This document shows, piece after piece, positions 33,116 through 43,896 of a stretch of DNA of 64,000 nucleotides; within the stretch, counting starts at the first letter, position 1; each line of letters opens with the position of its first letter. Under the pieces are notes generated by a model. The model saw only the letters and a program-made list of their open reading frames with translations. It was not told where the DNA came from and did no database searches. The translations under genes were made by a program, and so were the position numbers. Source of the stretch: Branchipolynoe longqiensis (taxonomy: Eukaryota > Annelida > Polychaeta > Phyllodocida > Polynoidae); the NCBI GenBank assembly GCA_030323885.1, contig CM059199.1, forward strand, positions 77,224,781 through 77,288,780, read 5' to 3'.

Positions 33116-33934
33116 GTATGGCAGGTTGTTCTTCCATAGGCATGGGATAGTCCATGGCCACAGGGCATGGAGGGTGGCCCTATACGCGGTCGGTGTGAGT
33201 GGCGGGTTGTATGGTGGGGCAGCGCTAGCCCCATGGTCATCAAGGACTGTGTCGATGTCGTCCGGCTGCTCATGTCGTATCAGACCATCCGTTTGGAGGG
33301 CATACCGGTCACAGGTTTCAGCGTCGATGTCGTTCAGCCTGGGTGGTGGTGATGGATGATGGGTGGAGCAGAATGGCCGGGGATGTGCATCTGCTGCTGG
33401 TGCCCGGGCGTGGGGGCGGTCGGGGCAGTGATGGCGATAGTGGTGTGGTCTGGGCCGGTGCCAAGTGAGGCAGTGTCAGCCCATACCGGGCCACCATGTG
33501 TGTATCGGATGTCGCCGTGTGCTGTCGTGTAGGGGGAGGCGGGGCTCCGAGCGCTGTGGCTGGCTTGAGCCGTGTGGTGTCACATCACTGCCGGTGTTGT
33601 TGTCATCATTTGAGGTGTCATGGATGCTGGTGGTGGCGCCACCTTCCGTGCTCTGGCTGGAACAAGATGGCGGCTGGTCGCCACCTGGTGTTTCAATGAT
33701 GTGACAGGGTGCAGGGTTGGCTTCAGCACTGGCTCGACTAGCAACAACAGTGGCTTCAGCTGGTGCGGTATCAGGGTGGGGGGGGGGTTGTTGGCGACAA
33801 ACCTATGGCGGGCGAGAGGCCTCCTGGGTCACCATCATGCATATAGCGGCTGTCACACTCATCGTTGGGCACGCCGCCAACTGATGAGGTGGCGGTCTCC
33901 GTTCCATCGTCAGTGTATCCGAGTCGGCGGCCGC
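33116..33934 (-). other. Linker between gag and RT of the PAT-like element
   Basis: GC-rich, low-information region in the same place as the Pro/Thr-rich linker of the first element. Plus-strand frames look like shadows. No domain recognised. Confidence 0.4.
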
Positions 33935-34758
33935 TTAATGGAAATCCGATTTAGCCTCGGTCTTCTCTGGGGCATTTTGTCGCTCAAAGAAGCAGCGTTT
34001 ATTCTGGCAATCTTTCTCAGCATGGGGGTTTGCCTTTGAGTATTTGGATGTGCAACATGCACATAGGTGGCATTTTCTGCGCAGTTGTATTCCGTACGAC
34101 ATGATGAATCCGCATTCATTTCCCCAGTTCCACTTTGAGCAGGGCTTTCCGTCCGTGTCTTTGTTGTATACGGGCCGGACATAGTCGGACCTGTCACCGC
34201 ATGCTGCCGTGCTCTCGGCTTTGCGGGCGGGCGTGTCGTCAGCCATATTACGGCTGAACACTATTTCCGACCGGCATCGGCAGGTCTGCCAGTCATATTG
34301 TGTTGACCCAGCTCGTCGGCATCGCTTTATCCTTTATCAAACGGCACAGCACGGAAAAATACTCCACCCACATTGCTTGATCAACCCGAATTGTTGTGCT
34401 GCAGTGGCCATGAATGACATATCTATGGGGGGGCGATGATAGCATCACCTCTCTTGTCGCCCAGTAAGGAGTCCGCGGCAGCAAGCAACTCATTAACCAC
34501 ATCGCTACGATCCGGTTCCTCCTGATTGGTGTTAGATAGCACATCATAGAATGGGGTACGAGTGGCGGCCCGATCTCGAGCAATGGCTGCGGGTGTACGA
34601 AACAGATTCTGAAAAGGAACAAACTCACGTTTATTGGCATCATCTGCAGGCGTGGCATAGTACTGCTCGGGGCGCGATGGTGGAGCGTCCCATGCATCCT
34701 GTGCGTTGTCGCGGTGGCCATGGCTGCGAATCCGGCTTGGGGAGCGTGAGCATGGGGG
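33935..34758 (-). pseudogene. Gag C-terminal part of the PAT-like element with zinc finger
   Basis: Frame 33935-34261 encodes a Cys/His-rich segment: YNKDTDGKPCSKWNWGNECG, then CHLCACC and HAEKDCQNKRCFF. This fits a nucleocapsid-type zinc finger and corresponds to ACVYCVNVC of the first element. Upstream frames (34262-34758) are broken by shifts. Confidence 0.6.
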
Positions 34759-35199
34759 CTACCGGGCATCATCGCTGGGGCTAGCCGGGGCCGTTGACCA
34801 CGTGCGTTGGCCGCCATCTTGGTTATCGCGGGGAGGTGATGCCATGCGACACCGTTTCGCCACCGATCGCTCGATCTCGTCCATGCGATCCATCATGCTC
34901 TGTGATATGCGATCTCGCCTTTCGTCCATGCGTGTCTGAAACCCATTCATAGCGGCAAGCAATGAGGCAGTGTAGGACTTACGTCGGGTATCCCCTGTAT
35001 CGGCAGGGATATCTGTTGTGGGGCGGCTCTCGCGCCGTTCTTCGGTGCGGCTTGAACGAGACTGCGTTTTCTTAGTTGAGTCTTCACGCAGGATCACCGA
35101 TTTAGGCCGGCCATGGGTCTTTTTCACGGGTGTAGGCTCCGTCACAGGTGACGAGTCAGGAGTTACGTCCCTAGGACGCTTATTGCGGGTGGACGGCAT
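34759..35199 (-). CDS. Gag N-terminal part of the PAT-like element
   Basis: 146-residue frame beginning MPSTRNKRPRDVTPDSSPVT: a basic, Ser/Thr-rich start followed by a helix with heptad character (NGFQTRMDERRDRISQSMMD, then RMDEIERSVAKR). It begins 20 bp inside repeat A1. Same layout as the gag start at 3858-4215. Confidence 0.6.
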   Translation of the reverse strand: MPSTRNKRPRDVTPDSSPVTEPTPVKKTHGRPKSVILREDSTKKTQSRSSRTEERRESRPTTDIPADTGDTRRKSYTASLLAAMNGFQTRMDERRDRISQSMMDRMDEIERSVAKRCRMASPPRDNQDGGQRTWSTAPASPSDDAR

Positions 35200-35218
35200 A
35201 GTGAGGCGAGAAAATGGC

Positions 35219-35418
35219 GAGAAAATATGGGAAAGCTTCAGTGGCCACGTGGCAGGTTCGGGCGCACTGGTCGGTGTGAGCTAATTAGGCTCCACCATTG
35301 GCCAGTGCTTGCCCGATCCGCCAGGTAGCAGCATAGTGGAGGCGGCCATAGAGACAAAGGTGAGGCGGTTCGGTCCCGCATCCCAAATTACCCATGTTGA
35401 CACCGCAATATGCACAAT
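35219..35418 (-). repeat. Split direct repeat A1, 5' terminus of the PAT-like element
   Basis: About 200 bp matching A2 at 30149-30386 in the same orientation. It lacks about 37 bp with the TATA-like tatatagg present in A2. It lies directly upstream of gag on the minus strand, where the promoter is expected. Confidence 0.85.
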
Positions 35419-35861
35419 CACTACAAAGATGGCTTGTCTTGCTAGTACAACATTAAGAAAACCTACGTTAAATATTATTTTATTTGATTTATTTTATTGT
35501 TGGTTATCACTTTTTATTTCTATTCATATTATTTAAGGGAAGGCCCGTGCCGGAAGGCCTAGTGCCGGGAGATGTATTGTTCAGTTTTAATTTGATTTGC
35601 TCTTTATTTATTTATTCATGGTTTGTGGCTTTTGGTTTGGTGCATGCAGCATATGTAGCCTCTTTTTTGGTATGCAATCATGTTTATAGGTTATTTTTAC
35701 TTCTTATTTATTATTATTACTTATCACTGTATATGCGGAGGATGTTGCATGTATTACGATGTGTGTTAGGTCATTTATGATTTTACGTATTTGTTAGTGG
35801 ATTTTATGGTAAGTTTGTGATATTTATGGTTTTGCATCCCTGGTGGTCTTATTCCCAGTTT
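35419..35861. other. AT-rich, no gene seen
   Basis: T-rich on the plus strand, between the PAT-like element and the SGNH region. No domain-like frame. Confidence 0.4.
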
Positions 35862-36500
35862 TCAGCGATGCTTTTTTTCAATCCTGGTCATGGCATATTT
35901 TTCATTGTAGTGAATGCCATCCATCATGCCAATGCCGTACCGTGCCGAACACCTCCCATGTCTTGTCTTGTGTATGTAGTTAGCATATCTTGGTATGGCT
36001 ATGCCTCTGTTCTGGCTGTTATCTAGGTGGTGTATGAAGGCATTCAGCTCCGGTATGCATTCATCTATCAGCTTTTGGTAGTTTCGGTGGTTTTGGTTTC
36101 CGCTGTGGCCACAGTATGTCTCCATGTCCATGCCCATGAGCTCACATATTATCGGTAGTTTTGTTACTTGGCTGAGTGTTTTGTGTGCTTGTGTGTACTC
36201 ATTTTTCATGTACTCCATGAGTGTTGTTTTATCTTTGAACGCTGGTTTCAGGTCCCTGCGGCCTATTTTCATTGCTAGGTCACAAATCCCGGCCATCAGG
36301 TATATTTATGCCGGTGGAGTGGATTTGATATATTTCCTGTGCACAGTGCTCGCTATCCTGGCAATGGTCGCCCCTGGCACTGACTCCACTAAGACTTTGT
36401 AATTTAGTGTGTTGTGGTGTTTGTCCTCCAGGTGCTGGGTTAATGCCCTTGCTCTTGAGTCTCCACTGATCACAATTATTTTATCCATGGTGGTGTCCAT
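35862..36500 (-). pseudogene. SGNH/GDSL-esterase-like domain
   Basis: Two frames in register, separated by one TAA near 36304. Block I reads IIVISGDSRARALTQHLE (nucleophile Ser in GDSR), block II VPGATIARI, block III YLMAGICDLAMKIG, and block V MDGIHYNEKY (Asp-x-x-His). These are the SGNH hydrolase blocks in order. SGNH domains are known in some LINE ORF1 proteins and some Ngaro-type elements. It lies directly downstream of the NADAR-like region on the same strand and may have been one polyprotein with it. Confidence 0.7.
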
Positions 36501-36767
36501 TTGCTTTTGTGACCCCCTGCTAACTCTGTGTCGTCGTCCTAATTCGCAGCTGTCGGTTGTGTTTTGAATTATGCTTGGGTAGAAGTGCAGCTTTGCTCTT
36601 TGCTCCTCCTCCTATTTTGCCTGAAGAGGTCTATGCTTTCCGTGTATGTCTGCGTATTCGCATATCTCACTAGTGCATTATTAAATATTATGTTATTTAC
36701 CTGTCTTGCTTGCTTGGGTTTACTGTGCCTATTTTCTATTTATTATTTTGCTTATTAGTTTTGGTTT
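36501..36767 (-). other. Spacer between NADAR-like and SGNH-like regions
   Basis: No recognisable domain. Minus-strand frames are short. Confidence 0.35.
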
Positions 36768-37140
36768 CTATTCATTGGCATTTGTGAGGCTTACCTTGAC
36801 GTTTTGAAGGATTTCTCCCATTTTATTCTTGTATCCCTGTTTGACTATTTCCCCTTCACTGGCAATGTCCAGGAACCTGCCTGATCCCCAGTATGGGCAC
36901 TTTGTTCACTCCCTGAATGCATTGCCTGGAGCATCGATTAAATCTTTCTTTAATTTCTCATTTTGAGTGAATTTCGCACAGCCGATGTCTTCCAGGACTT
37001 TTTCATTGGTTTTGCACCATTTTCACGATTTCCATATTTTCTTGGCCATTGCCTCTATCATGTATGGCTTCTCTGCTTTGTCTATCAGCCTCATTAGGTC
37101 ATGTTTTTATGAAATTTTGCCATGATAGTAGTACTCCCCA
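36768..37140 (-). pseudogene. NADAR-like (YbiA family) domain, three in-frame stops
   Basis: One minus-strand frame, broken only by stops, reads EYYYHGKI, KHDLMRLIDKAEKPYMIEAM, KWCKTNEKVLEDIGCAKFTQ, NEKLKKDLIDAPGNAFRE, TKCPYWGSG and NKMGEILQNVKVSL. The set matches the NADAR pattern: an aromatic YYY-GK entry, KF-QN-L-LL and a WG-G block, then G-LM-VR. NADAR proteins act on ADP-ribose or related nucleotides. Stops lie after GKI (TAA) and before KWC and TKC (TGA). Ends at TAG 36768-36770. Confidence 0.6.
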
Positions 37141-38110
37141 GGCATGCTCCCTGGTAGCTGCTTTTTCCGGGATGATTTCTTTTATTTCTATTTTTTCGAA
37201 CTTGTTGGGCATGTACATCTTCCCATTTATCTTTATATTGCACCCTCCCATCTTGACCGTTTCTATTTTCTGGTTTTCGCTTTTGCTTTCAATTGCCAGT
37301 GTGTACATTCGCTGCACTGTCGTTTCACTCAGCCTTTCTGCTTCTGTCCTGACTGGCCTGATTGACACTTTGTTATAGTCTTTATTGGTTTGTAGAGTTT
37401 TCTTTTTTTGGAAAAGTTCTTTTCTCTGCGATTCTTTTTCTAGTTGGAGTCTGATGCTCCTTGGTCTATCTAGGTGTTTTCAATTGTTATGTGTGGGTGC
37501 CTCTTCAGGCTTTTTGTTTTGGATGTTGCCTTCCATCTGCTCCTTGTCTGCCTCACTTTTCTTCGGTGTTTTGTCTTTTTGTTTTTGCTTTTTCCCTAGG
37601 CTTTGGTCACTACCATCTATCCAAAGTCGCAGCCCGCTTCGCTCAGCATGTCTGTGATTTTTTTCTCCATATTTTCATCCTCTTTTTCAGGGATACCATG
37701 CACGACAATGCTGAGCTTTTTGTTTTTTGTGTTTTTGTGTTTGTTTTGGTTTTGGGACCGGGTTTTCCTTGCATTGTTGGTGGCTTTGTTGGCATTGGTG
37801 TTGTTTTCTTTTGTTTTGAGTTTTTCATACTCTGCTTTGTACCATCAGCACTCTATTTGTAGAGTGTTATATGCCATTTGGAGTGCCGGTAGCTTGCTCT
37901 CATATTTGTTGTCATTGTCGTTGTCGTTGTCGTTTGTTTTCGTTTTGTTCTTTCCGTTTCCGTTTCAGGTTGCACCCATGTCATTTCCCGTGATATTTTC
38001 ATCTTCATTTTTCTGGCTTTCTCATGTGAGTTCCTCTTTTACTATCTGGATTACCATTTCACTATATCCTCCTTGCTTAGGTGCTGACTTACGCTTACAG
38101 CTGTTTTTGC
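37141..38110 (-). pseudogene. Degraded ORF1-like N-terminal region (basic coiled coil and RRM-like part)
   Basis: Very A-rich on the minus strand. Readable pieces: LKTKENNTNANKATNNARKT (basic linker), KLSIVVHGIPEKEDENMEKK followed by ITDMLSEAGCDFG (resembles the start of the RRM-like domain in LINE ORF1 proteins), and SIRPVRTEAERLSETTVQRM near 37310-37368 (resembles the end of such a domain). Frames are interrupted. It precedes the NADAR-like and SGNH-like regions on the same strand. Confidence 0.5.
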
Positions 38111-38169
38111 GACATATTCAGGATTTTGGTCATTTCCCGCCATCCCTTTGTAAAATATTCCGATAATTA

Positions 38170-38820
38170 GACACTGGTGGGGAAATGCAAATGGTCTATT
38201 GTTGAAAAAGGTATATATAAATGTTTATGTAGTTGCTGGTGGTGCTTGATTCATTGGTCAATAGTCATTGTGTGTTAATCAGATAGTGTGTAAGGGGCAC
38301 TTGGAGCTTGACCCACTACCCCCTCCCCCCTCTGTAGTCATGGATCACCACACACTCAGCTCAGGCAGGTGGTGGCCAGGGGAGCCACACCGCATGGTAG
38401 AAGATCATTGTAGCCATGGTAACAGAGGAATGCTTGATGTTCATTGGTGGAGCTGTAGATGCTTGATTCTCAGTGGAAAATACGGTCAGGTGACATAGCA
38501 TACTGGATCCATGTACCACCATAAATAATAAACCTGAGGGCTTGGCTCTCTCTCTACTTTCACTCTTTATACTCTCCCTTTCTCTTCTTGCCTGTATTCA
38601 TTTCAGCATAGCCTGCCTACACAAACACAGATTCCAGCCGTGGACTTTACATATTGGTGACCACAACGATTATTAACACTACACCGTGGATAAACTAGTA
38701 CAATATTACATATTGGTTACCACAACGTTTATTGACACCGTACGGTTAGTAGGATGGTTAGTAATTCTATACTTGGATTCAATTCTATAATTTATTTCTA
38801 CTACCAAATACAAAAGCAGC
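38170..38820 (+). other. Probable LTR end and leader of an LTR retrotransposon
   Basis: Contains aataataaacc (polyadenylation-like) near 38524 and pyrimidine-rich ctctctctactttc. A tacatattggtgaccacaac segment at about 38649 looks like an LTR end followed by a primer-binding site. The same segment recurs 56 bp later (tacatattggttaccacaac). I cannot fix the LTR start. Confidence 0.45.
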
Positions 38821-39357
38821 TTGACAATGCCTGTCATGTGCCATAAGGAAGAACAATTGCATAATGAATTTCACTGTTGGTTTCAAGGTCAGTGTGAATT
38901 GGGTACATATACAGCTGAGATTGAGAAGATAGAAGCATGGAGTAGGTTCATGTCACAGAGTATTGATATTATAAAGCAGGAGAATGAGGAACTATTGTTT
39001 AATGTAAGGGAATGTATTGAGTTGAGGGAGGACAGGGAAGAGCGGAGGGAAAAGCGGGAGTTATTACAATTAGAGCATCAACAGTGAAAAGTACACCATA
39101 GGTTGTTAAAAGCGTACTGGAAGTCGGTACCCCTTCTTGACGCGACAGACAGAGGAGCCTTACATGAGTGGATATACTTAATTGAACTTATTGGGGCTCT
39201 AGCAGATGTTTCTGACTTGGATATCATTCGTTTTGCGTTGTTTAATGCAACTGGTACATTGCATGAAGTTGTGTTCACTGCTTTCCAACATAAAGGTGCC
39301 AAGTCTTGGGAGGACATAAAAGAAGTCATAGCTAACATAATAAATATATATATGTAA
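38821..39357 (+). pseudogene. LTR-retrotransposon gag-like fragment, one in-frame TGA
   Basis: Two frames in register joined by TGA at 39085-39087. The first has an acidic/basic coiled coil (IELREDREERREKRELLQLE). The second, LLDATDRGALHEWIYLIELI, DLDIIRFALFNATGTLHEV and FQHKGAKSWEDIKEVIANI, has the look of a gypsy-type capsid domain. It ends at a natural stop after IINIYM. No zinc knuckle, protease or RT follows. Confidence 0.55.
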
Positions 39358-39702
39358 GCGGAAGGAAGGCAACAAGGTGAATAAGCATGGGCGATATCAT
39401 TTTTATTGCTCAGTGTAACAGTAAGCAATCAATAACAATAAAGTATATATATAGTGCGATATCATACGTTGACAATAGGCAATATCAACAACAGTCAATA
39501 GTAGATCAGTAATATAATGACATCTGGCTGGGCAACTGCCAAGGGCGAACGCCCGAACCCAGCCAAAGAAGAAAAAAGAGAAAAACTCAGAGTAAACTCT
39601 CATCAATGGCATTTGAAGCATGCTTGGAGTAATAATGGGAAGCAATTCTTTTTGCTTCTAAATGCATAACAGTCAAACCTAGAATGAAAATAGCAGTTAG
39701 AT
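39358..39702. other. No gene seen
   Basis: Short AT-rich stretch between the gag fragment and Ngaro-like element A. No recombinase gene is found at the 3' end of element A, so that element is 3'-truncated here. Confidence 0.45.
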
Positions 39703-40980
39703 TCAAGAATCAAACAAGTAAGCACAGCAGAGTAACGAGTCATGGTCAGCAGCAATTATCCTATTCCGATGGACCTTGGCGCACCATCTACTTAGACAGT
39801 AACAAATAACATTATAATTTGTTCCTATATACACTGCAGAGATATTGAAGTTGTAATTAATGGAAATCCAAAATAGACGTTTTAACCAGTTCATTATAAT
39901 AGGATTTTTGGATTTCCCCTTTGTTTAGTGCAGAACGAACAGTCGTACTGTCCGTTACAAATACAATATTCCTGTTAAACCATGAATTGCACCAGCGGTC
40001 CGCAGCTGCTATTACGGCCCACATTTCGCGAATATTTATGTGAGCATCAAAGCAATCAGCATTTGAAAGAGCCAAATGGTGGGCAAGTTTTCTAGGCCCC
40101 TCTGCTTCGTTGAAAAACCCTACACACCAGTCATGTCGGTGAAGGGCTCCGAATCCAGTGTTGGAAGCATCAGTATATACAGACAGAGTTTCCGAATGAA
40201 CACCAAGAATCTTATTATATCCATTGAAAGTGTTGACATATGACAACCACCATTTAATTTTGTTGCGAAATGTGGAATTTATGCGAAATTTATGTTGAGG
40301 GTGACGCAAAGCTCTAACTGCATCATATATAAGAGAAGAAAATGACCTGCCACCACGTACAACGGTCGAGCAGTGCGAAAGGCGGCCGCCCAAACGCTCT
40401 AACTCCTTACGAGTCGCCTTCTTTCTGTGCAAGAACAACCCAAGATGATCCTTTAACTTAGCTATTTTATCAGGAGGTAACCAAAGCTGAAGTAAGACTG
40501 TGTCTACTTCAATCCCGAGGAACCAGTTGGAGGTGGCGGGAGACAACATTTTTCCATAACTAATGTAAAAACCTAACCGTCTCAAAATATTAATAACAGT
40601 AATTTGGTTCTTAGCAGATTCATCCCAGGTGGGACCAAGAACCGCAAAGTCATCAAGGTAGTTAACAATACGACTGACCGCCTCACGGACAGAACAGCGA
40701 TAAACAAAGTCGGAGACTTTACTAAATATGAAAGGGCTGCTAGAAAGGCCCATTGAAAGCCTGTTATCAAAGAAATATTGAGGCTTGCCATCAATTTCCC
40801 ATAGTAGACCCTGTTTTGGTCTATCTAAGGGATGAATTGTGATTGCACGGTATGCGTCTTTAATATCAATAACAGATAAAAAATCGTTATGCAAAAGTAA
40901 TTTGGATAGAGTGTCTACACTCTTATACTTAAATTTACAACATGTTTCAGAAACATAGTTTTTAACAGCCTAAATTTAGC
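39703..40980 (-). pseudogene. RT-RNase H of Ngaro-like element A
   Basis: Main frame 39857-40894 (345 residues): VIDIKDAYRAITIHPLD (motif A), SMGLSSSPFIFSKVSDF (motif B), IVNYLDDFAVLG (intact YLDD), NWFLGIEVD, LPPDKIAKLKDHL and RKKATRKELERLGGRLSHCS, then RNase H with VYTDASNTGFGALH, HINIREMWAV and FVTDSTTV. The last RNase H part (NISAVYIGTNYNVICYCLSR) lies in another frame at 39703-39894. Homology extends upstream to about 40980 without a Met. RT residues are intact. The recombinase is missing. Confidence 0.85.
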
Positions 40981-41109
40981 AGAGGGAGGGTAGCACATTC
41001 TACCCCATTCATACTATTGCCAACATTACCACCTTTCAATTCGCGAGAATAATTAATATTTTCAACAGGAGTTTTAACACGGGTTGGTTCTAATTTACTG
41101 CTAAACCGC

Positions 41110-42090
41110 GGTGCTTTTCTACGGTTCTTTAATCAATCGCGATGGCATGCGCCGCGTTTGTGCGTGCGGCTACCACAGCGCGAGCATCAGTGACCGTAGC
41201 TACAACTTTTCTCATCACGCGAACAGCCGTTTTCATTATTGTAATTGAAGCATGGCTTCTTTCCGTCACGAGTAAAGAGTTTAGAGGTACTGGCTACGGT
41301 TGCATTCGTTTTTCCCTTCATGTTTTCAAATGCATAATAACACAGTGCAAGCTCATTATTACCCGCTGTGAAAGCCTTATAACCTTGTTTCACCGCGACG
41401 TTCCGCACCTCTATGTCATAAGACACATGGGCCGAGTTAGTGAAAGCATTGAACTTTGCTTTACTGCAAACAAACCTAATGTGCTTCAACACTGAAAGAC
41501 AAGCATTGTAATCAGTATCAGGATGGTCCAAGAACCAAGCACACATTGCTTCCACAATCTCATACCCATTAAGTTTTTTCACCTGTTTACGGTCATCTGT
41601 ATAATGTTTTAGCGACCACTTACGCCGCTTGCGACGCTCAGTGCTGGGCGTGCGACTGCTGGAGCTGCTAGAGGACCCGTGACGGTGGCGACAGCGGTGC
41701 CCATGGCGAGAACGACTCCTGCCTCGCTCAGAGTTGATATTCAGCGCAGCTAGGTCTTCCTCAAGCTGCCTCTGTTGTTGAAGAAGGGCACTCACGCGAC
41801 GTTTGCGCTCCAATGACTTGACTTTGTCCTTTAACGCGTTTTCCTCCTCAGAGAAGTCGTCCGTCGCACTCTGTCCTGCTGCCCCTCGCGACTCCAGCCT
41901 CACCTCGGTCGTCATTGCGTCAGAAAAAATATTGCCCGCTGCCTCAATGAGTGGGTGCGCCCATGTAGAGCACCTTGAATCTGGCACCTTCCTTGTACAA
42001 TTGTCGTCCACTGGTTCAGAGTGTAGTTTACCGCAGTTGGAGCAATAGTTGTAATATATGTAAAAGATGTCACGCGTGCGGCAGGGCTAG
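41110..42090 (-). pseudogene. Gag of Ngaro-like element A, one stop within the zinc-finger pair
   Basis: From N to C: a zinc knuckle YCSNCGKLHSEPVDDNC (about 42000-42050, another frame), a coiled coil (ENALKDKVKSLERKRRVSAL), an Arg/Ser-rich stretch (RGRSRSRHGHRCRHRHG), the conserved core RKWSLKHYTDDRKQVKKLNG with EIVEAMCAWFLDHPDTDY, and a CCCH finger CFNYNNENGCSRDEKSCSYGH. The next codon is TGA (41187-41189). The frame then continues CSRCGSRTHKRGACH, a CCHC knuckle. Element B has Trp at the stop position. Confidence 0.8.
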
Positions 42091-43020
42091 CCATGAGGGT
42101 AGGGAGCCCGTGTGTGGGCAGGGGGACACATGGGTTGGTAGAGCTAAGAATAAAGCACTTGTATCCTGGTCGTCGGAGTCTTCACATGTTGTCATTACAA
42201 TAGTCTTTAGGCATTATATACTTAGATCAAAGCGTAGTCGCACGTACGTGTCAAACTCAACTCAATTAATGCTCAGCCAATGGACTATGAAATTGTACGC
42301 CTTACTATGACGTCGGCGGCTTCGGCTCAGCTTTGCTGCGGAAGTGCAGTTTGAGGCAGGCAGCCAGGCAGTCTGTCACACGTTAGAGCTGTCAAACTAT
42401 CAGTCACAAGCCAAGCAGCATATCACATTATTTTGTTCTGCACTCAGTGTCACACTGGCAACGGCAGTAAACAAAAAAATTCTGCCACTATTTCCAAGCA
42501 GTAACACGATGTATCACTTAAAAAAAATAGGAGGTGTGTCGCTCTTGGATGTTGGCAGCGCAGTGCCATACCAAGGCCAAGAATGTCAATGCGCGCACCC
42601 CGGTGCTGCGACACTGGCGCTGCATGTGCACCTAGCGTCAAACTCGTGAACCACTATGGGTAGCCCTAAATAGAATCGGTTGCCGGAGCCCCTTCGCCCT
42701 ACACCTGCATACAGAAGCTGTATACAAGGCTATATAAGCACTGCTACGAAGAGACAACACAATACGAATTGGTCTGAGGTATTTTATGTAACTCTCTGGC
42801 AAGAAAATGCCTTGCCTTAATCAAATACAACATTTTTCAATTGGTGGAAGAGTGGCGCAAGCTGGCGCAGAACATCAAGTATATATAGGCGATGGCAGCA
42901 CGCCGGCGCTTGCTGCCAGAACCAGGTGCATGCCCGCTTCTATGGTCCGAACTCATACAACCTTGAAACAATTTCTTCTCCGATACTTATATATATATAA
43001 TATTAGTGTAGTAGTCTGAA
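42091..43020 (-). other. Probable 5' leader of Ngaro-like element A; no gene
   Basis: Near 42770 it reads aattggtctgaggtatttta, matching ataattggtctgagttcttt near 50755 upstream of element B. This suggests a shared 5' terminal region. No coding frame. Confidence 0.45.
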
Positions 43021-43896
43021 CATGAGCTCTACTATCACGCGGTAGCAGCGGAGACTACGGCGCCATCAGCGCAGTACCATTACACTGCGCTAGGTGGTGG
43101 CACGGGTCACCACCGGTCAGACCCCAACTGGGCTGACCTCTACTGCGTGTGGTTGACCCACCCCCCCACACACACCTATAGAGTCGATGTGGGATCTGGC
43201 GAGTCAGGGGGCGGGTCAGACAACTACTGACGCCGCGGAGAGCTCACAACGGGAGGACGTTTTGTGAGTTGCTCCAACAGGATTTATCTACTACTACTGC
43301 TTTTGTTCAAAAGTAAGTACCTTTTATTAGCCTACTTTGTTTATGATGCTTTATAGCATCACCGTATGAAAGTTCAGAACTTTCTCACGTCCAAATTGGA
43401 CTTTGTACGTGTTTTTTAACTTACGGATAGAACTTTGGGTGCCGCTGGCACTAACGAAACCGATACTGCAGTTCTATCGACACCTGTTTTTCAGACAGGG
43501 AGAAATGGCAACCCGAGTTGCTCATTTCCTAAGAAAAGTCTCCCGGATCCTAATAGAGGATGATGTTGGGGATGCTTCTGGGTGTTTTTTATAAACACCC
43601 CAGACCGGTTTTAGGCGAACCTCCGAGTTTCGTAATATTTTCTCCAACTTGTTGGCGCTGTAGCCACGGGTGGGAGAAGTGTACGGAACAGAGAGAGTGG
43701 GCGATCTCACAATCGATACCCCCCGTTTGGTTGGTTTCGTTACCACACACCTACGGCAAAATTTAGCTTCACGCCTGTACTGACACGTTGGAATACACGT
43801 TCTCTGTACCTTGTTCCTCAACCCAGTTTACTGGCTTACACTTGTGTAGTTGAGATGATTCCGGTTTAGTAACGCTTTATTTCGTTACAGGAACCG
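43021..43896 (+). other. 5' terminal region and leader of a DIRS element
   Basis: 43240-43290 (cacaacgggaggacgttttg, then tgagttgctcc) matches the DIRS fragment at 17370-17400. A GC-rich block (43040-43240) precedes it. The gag start follows at 43897. No other gene. Confidence 0.6.

Noticed and set aside
37385..38166. Phe/Leu-rich membrane-like frames on the plus strand
   Set aside because: They are the complement of a Lys/Asn-rich minus-strand region; the minus strand carries the recognisable motifs.
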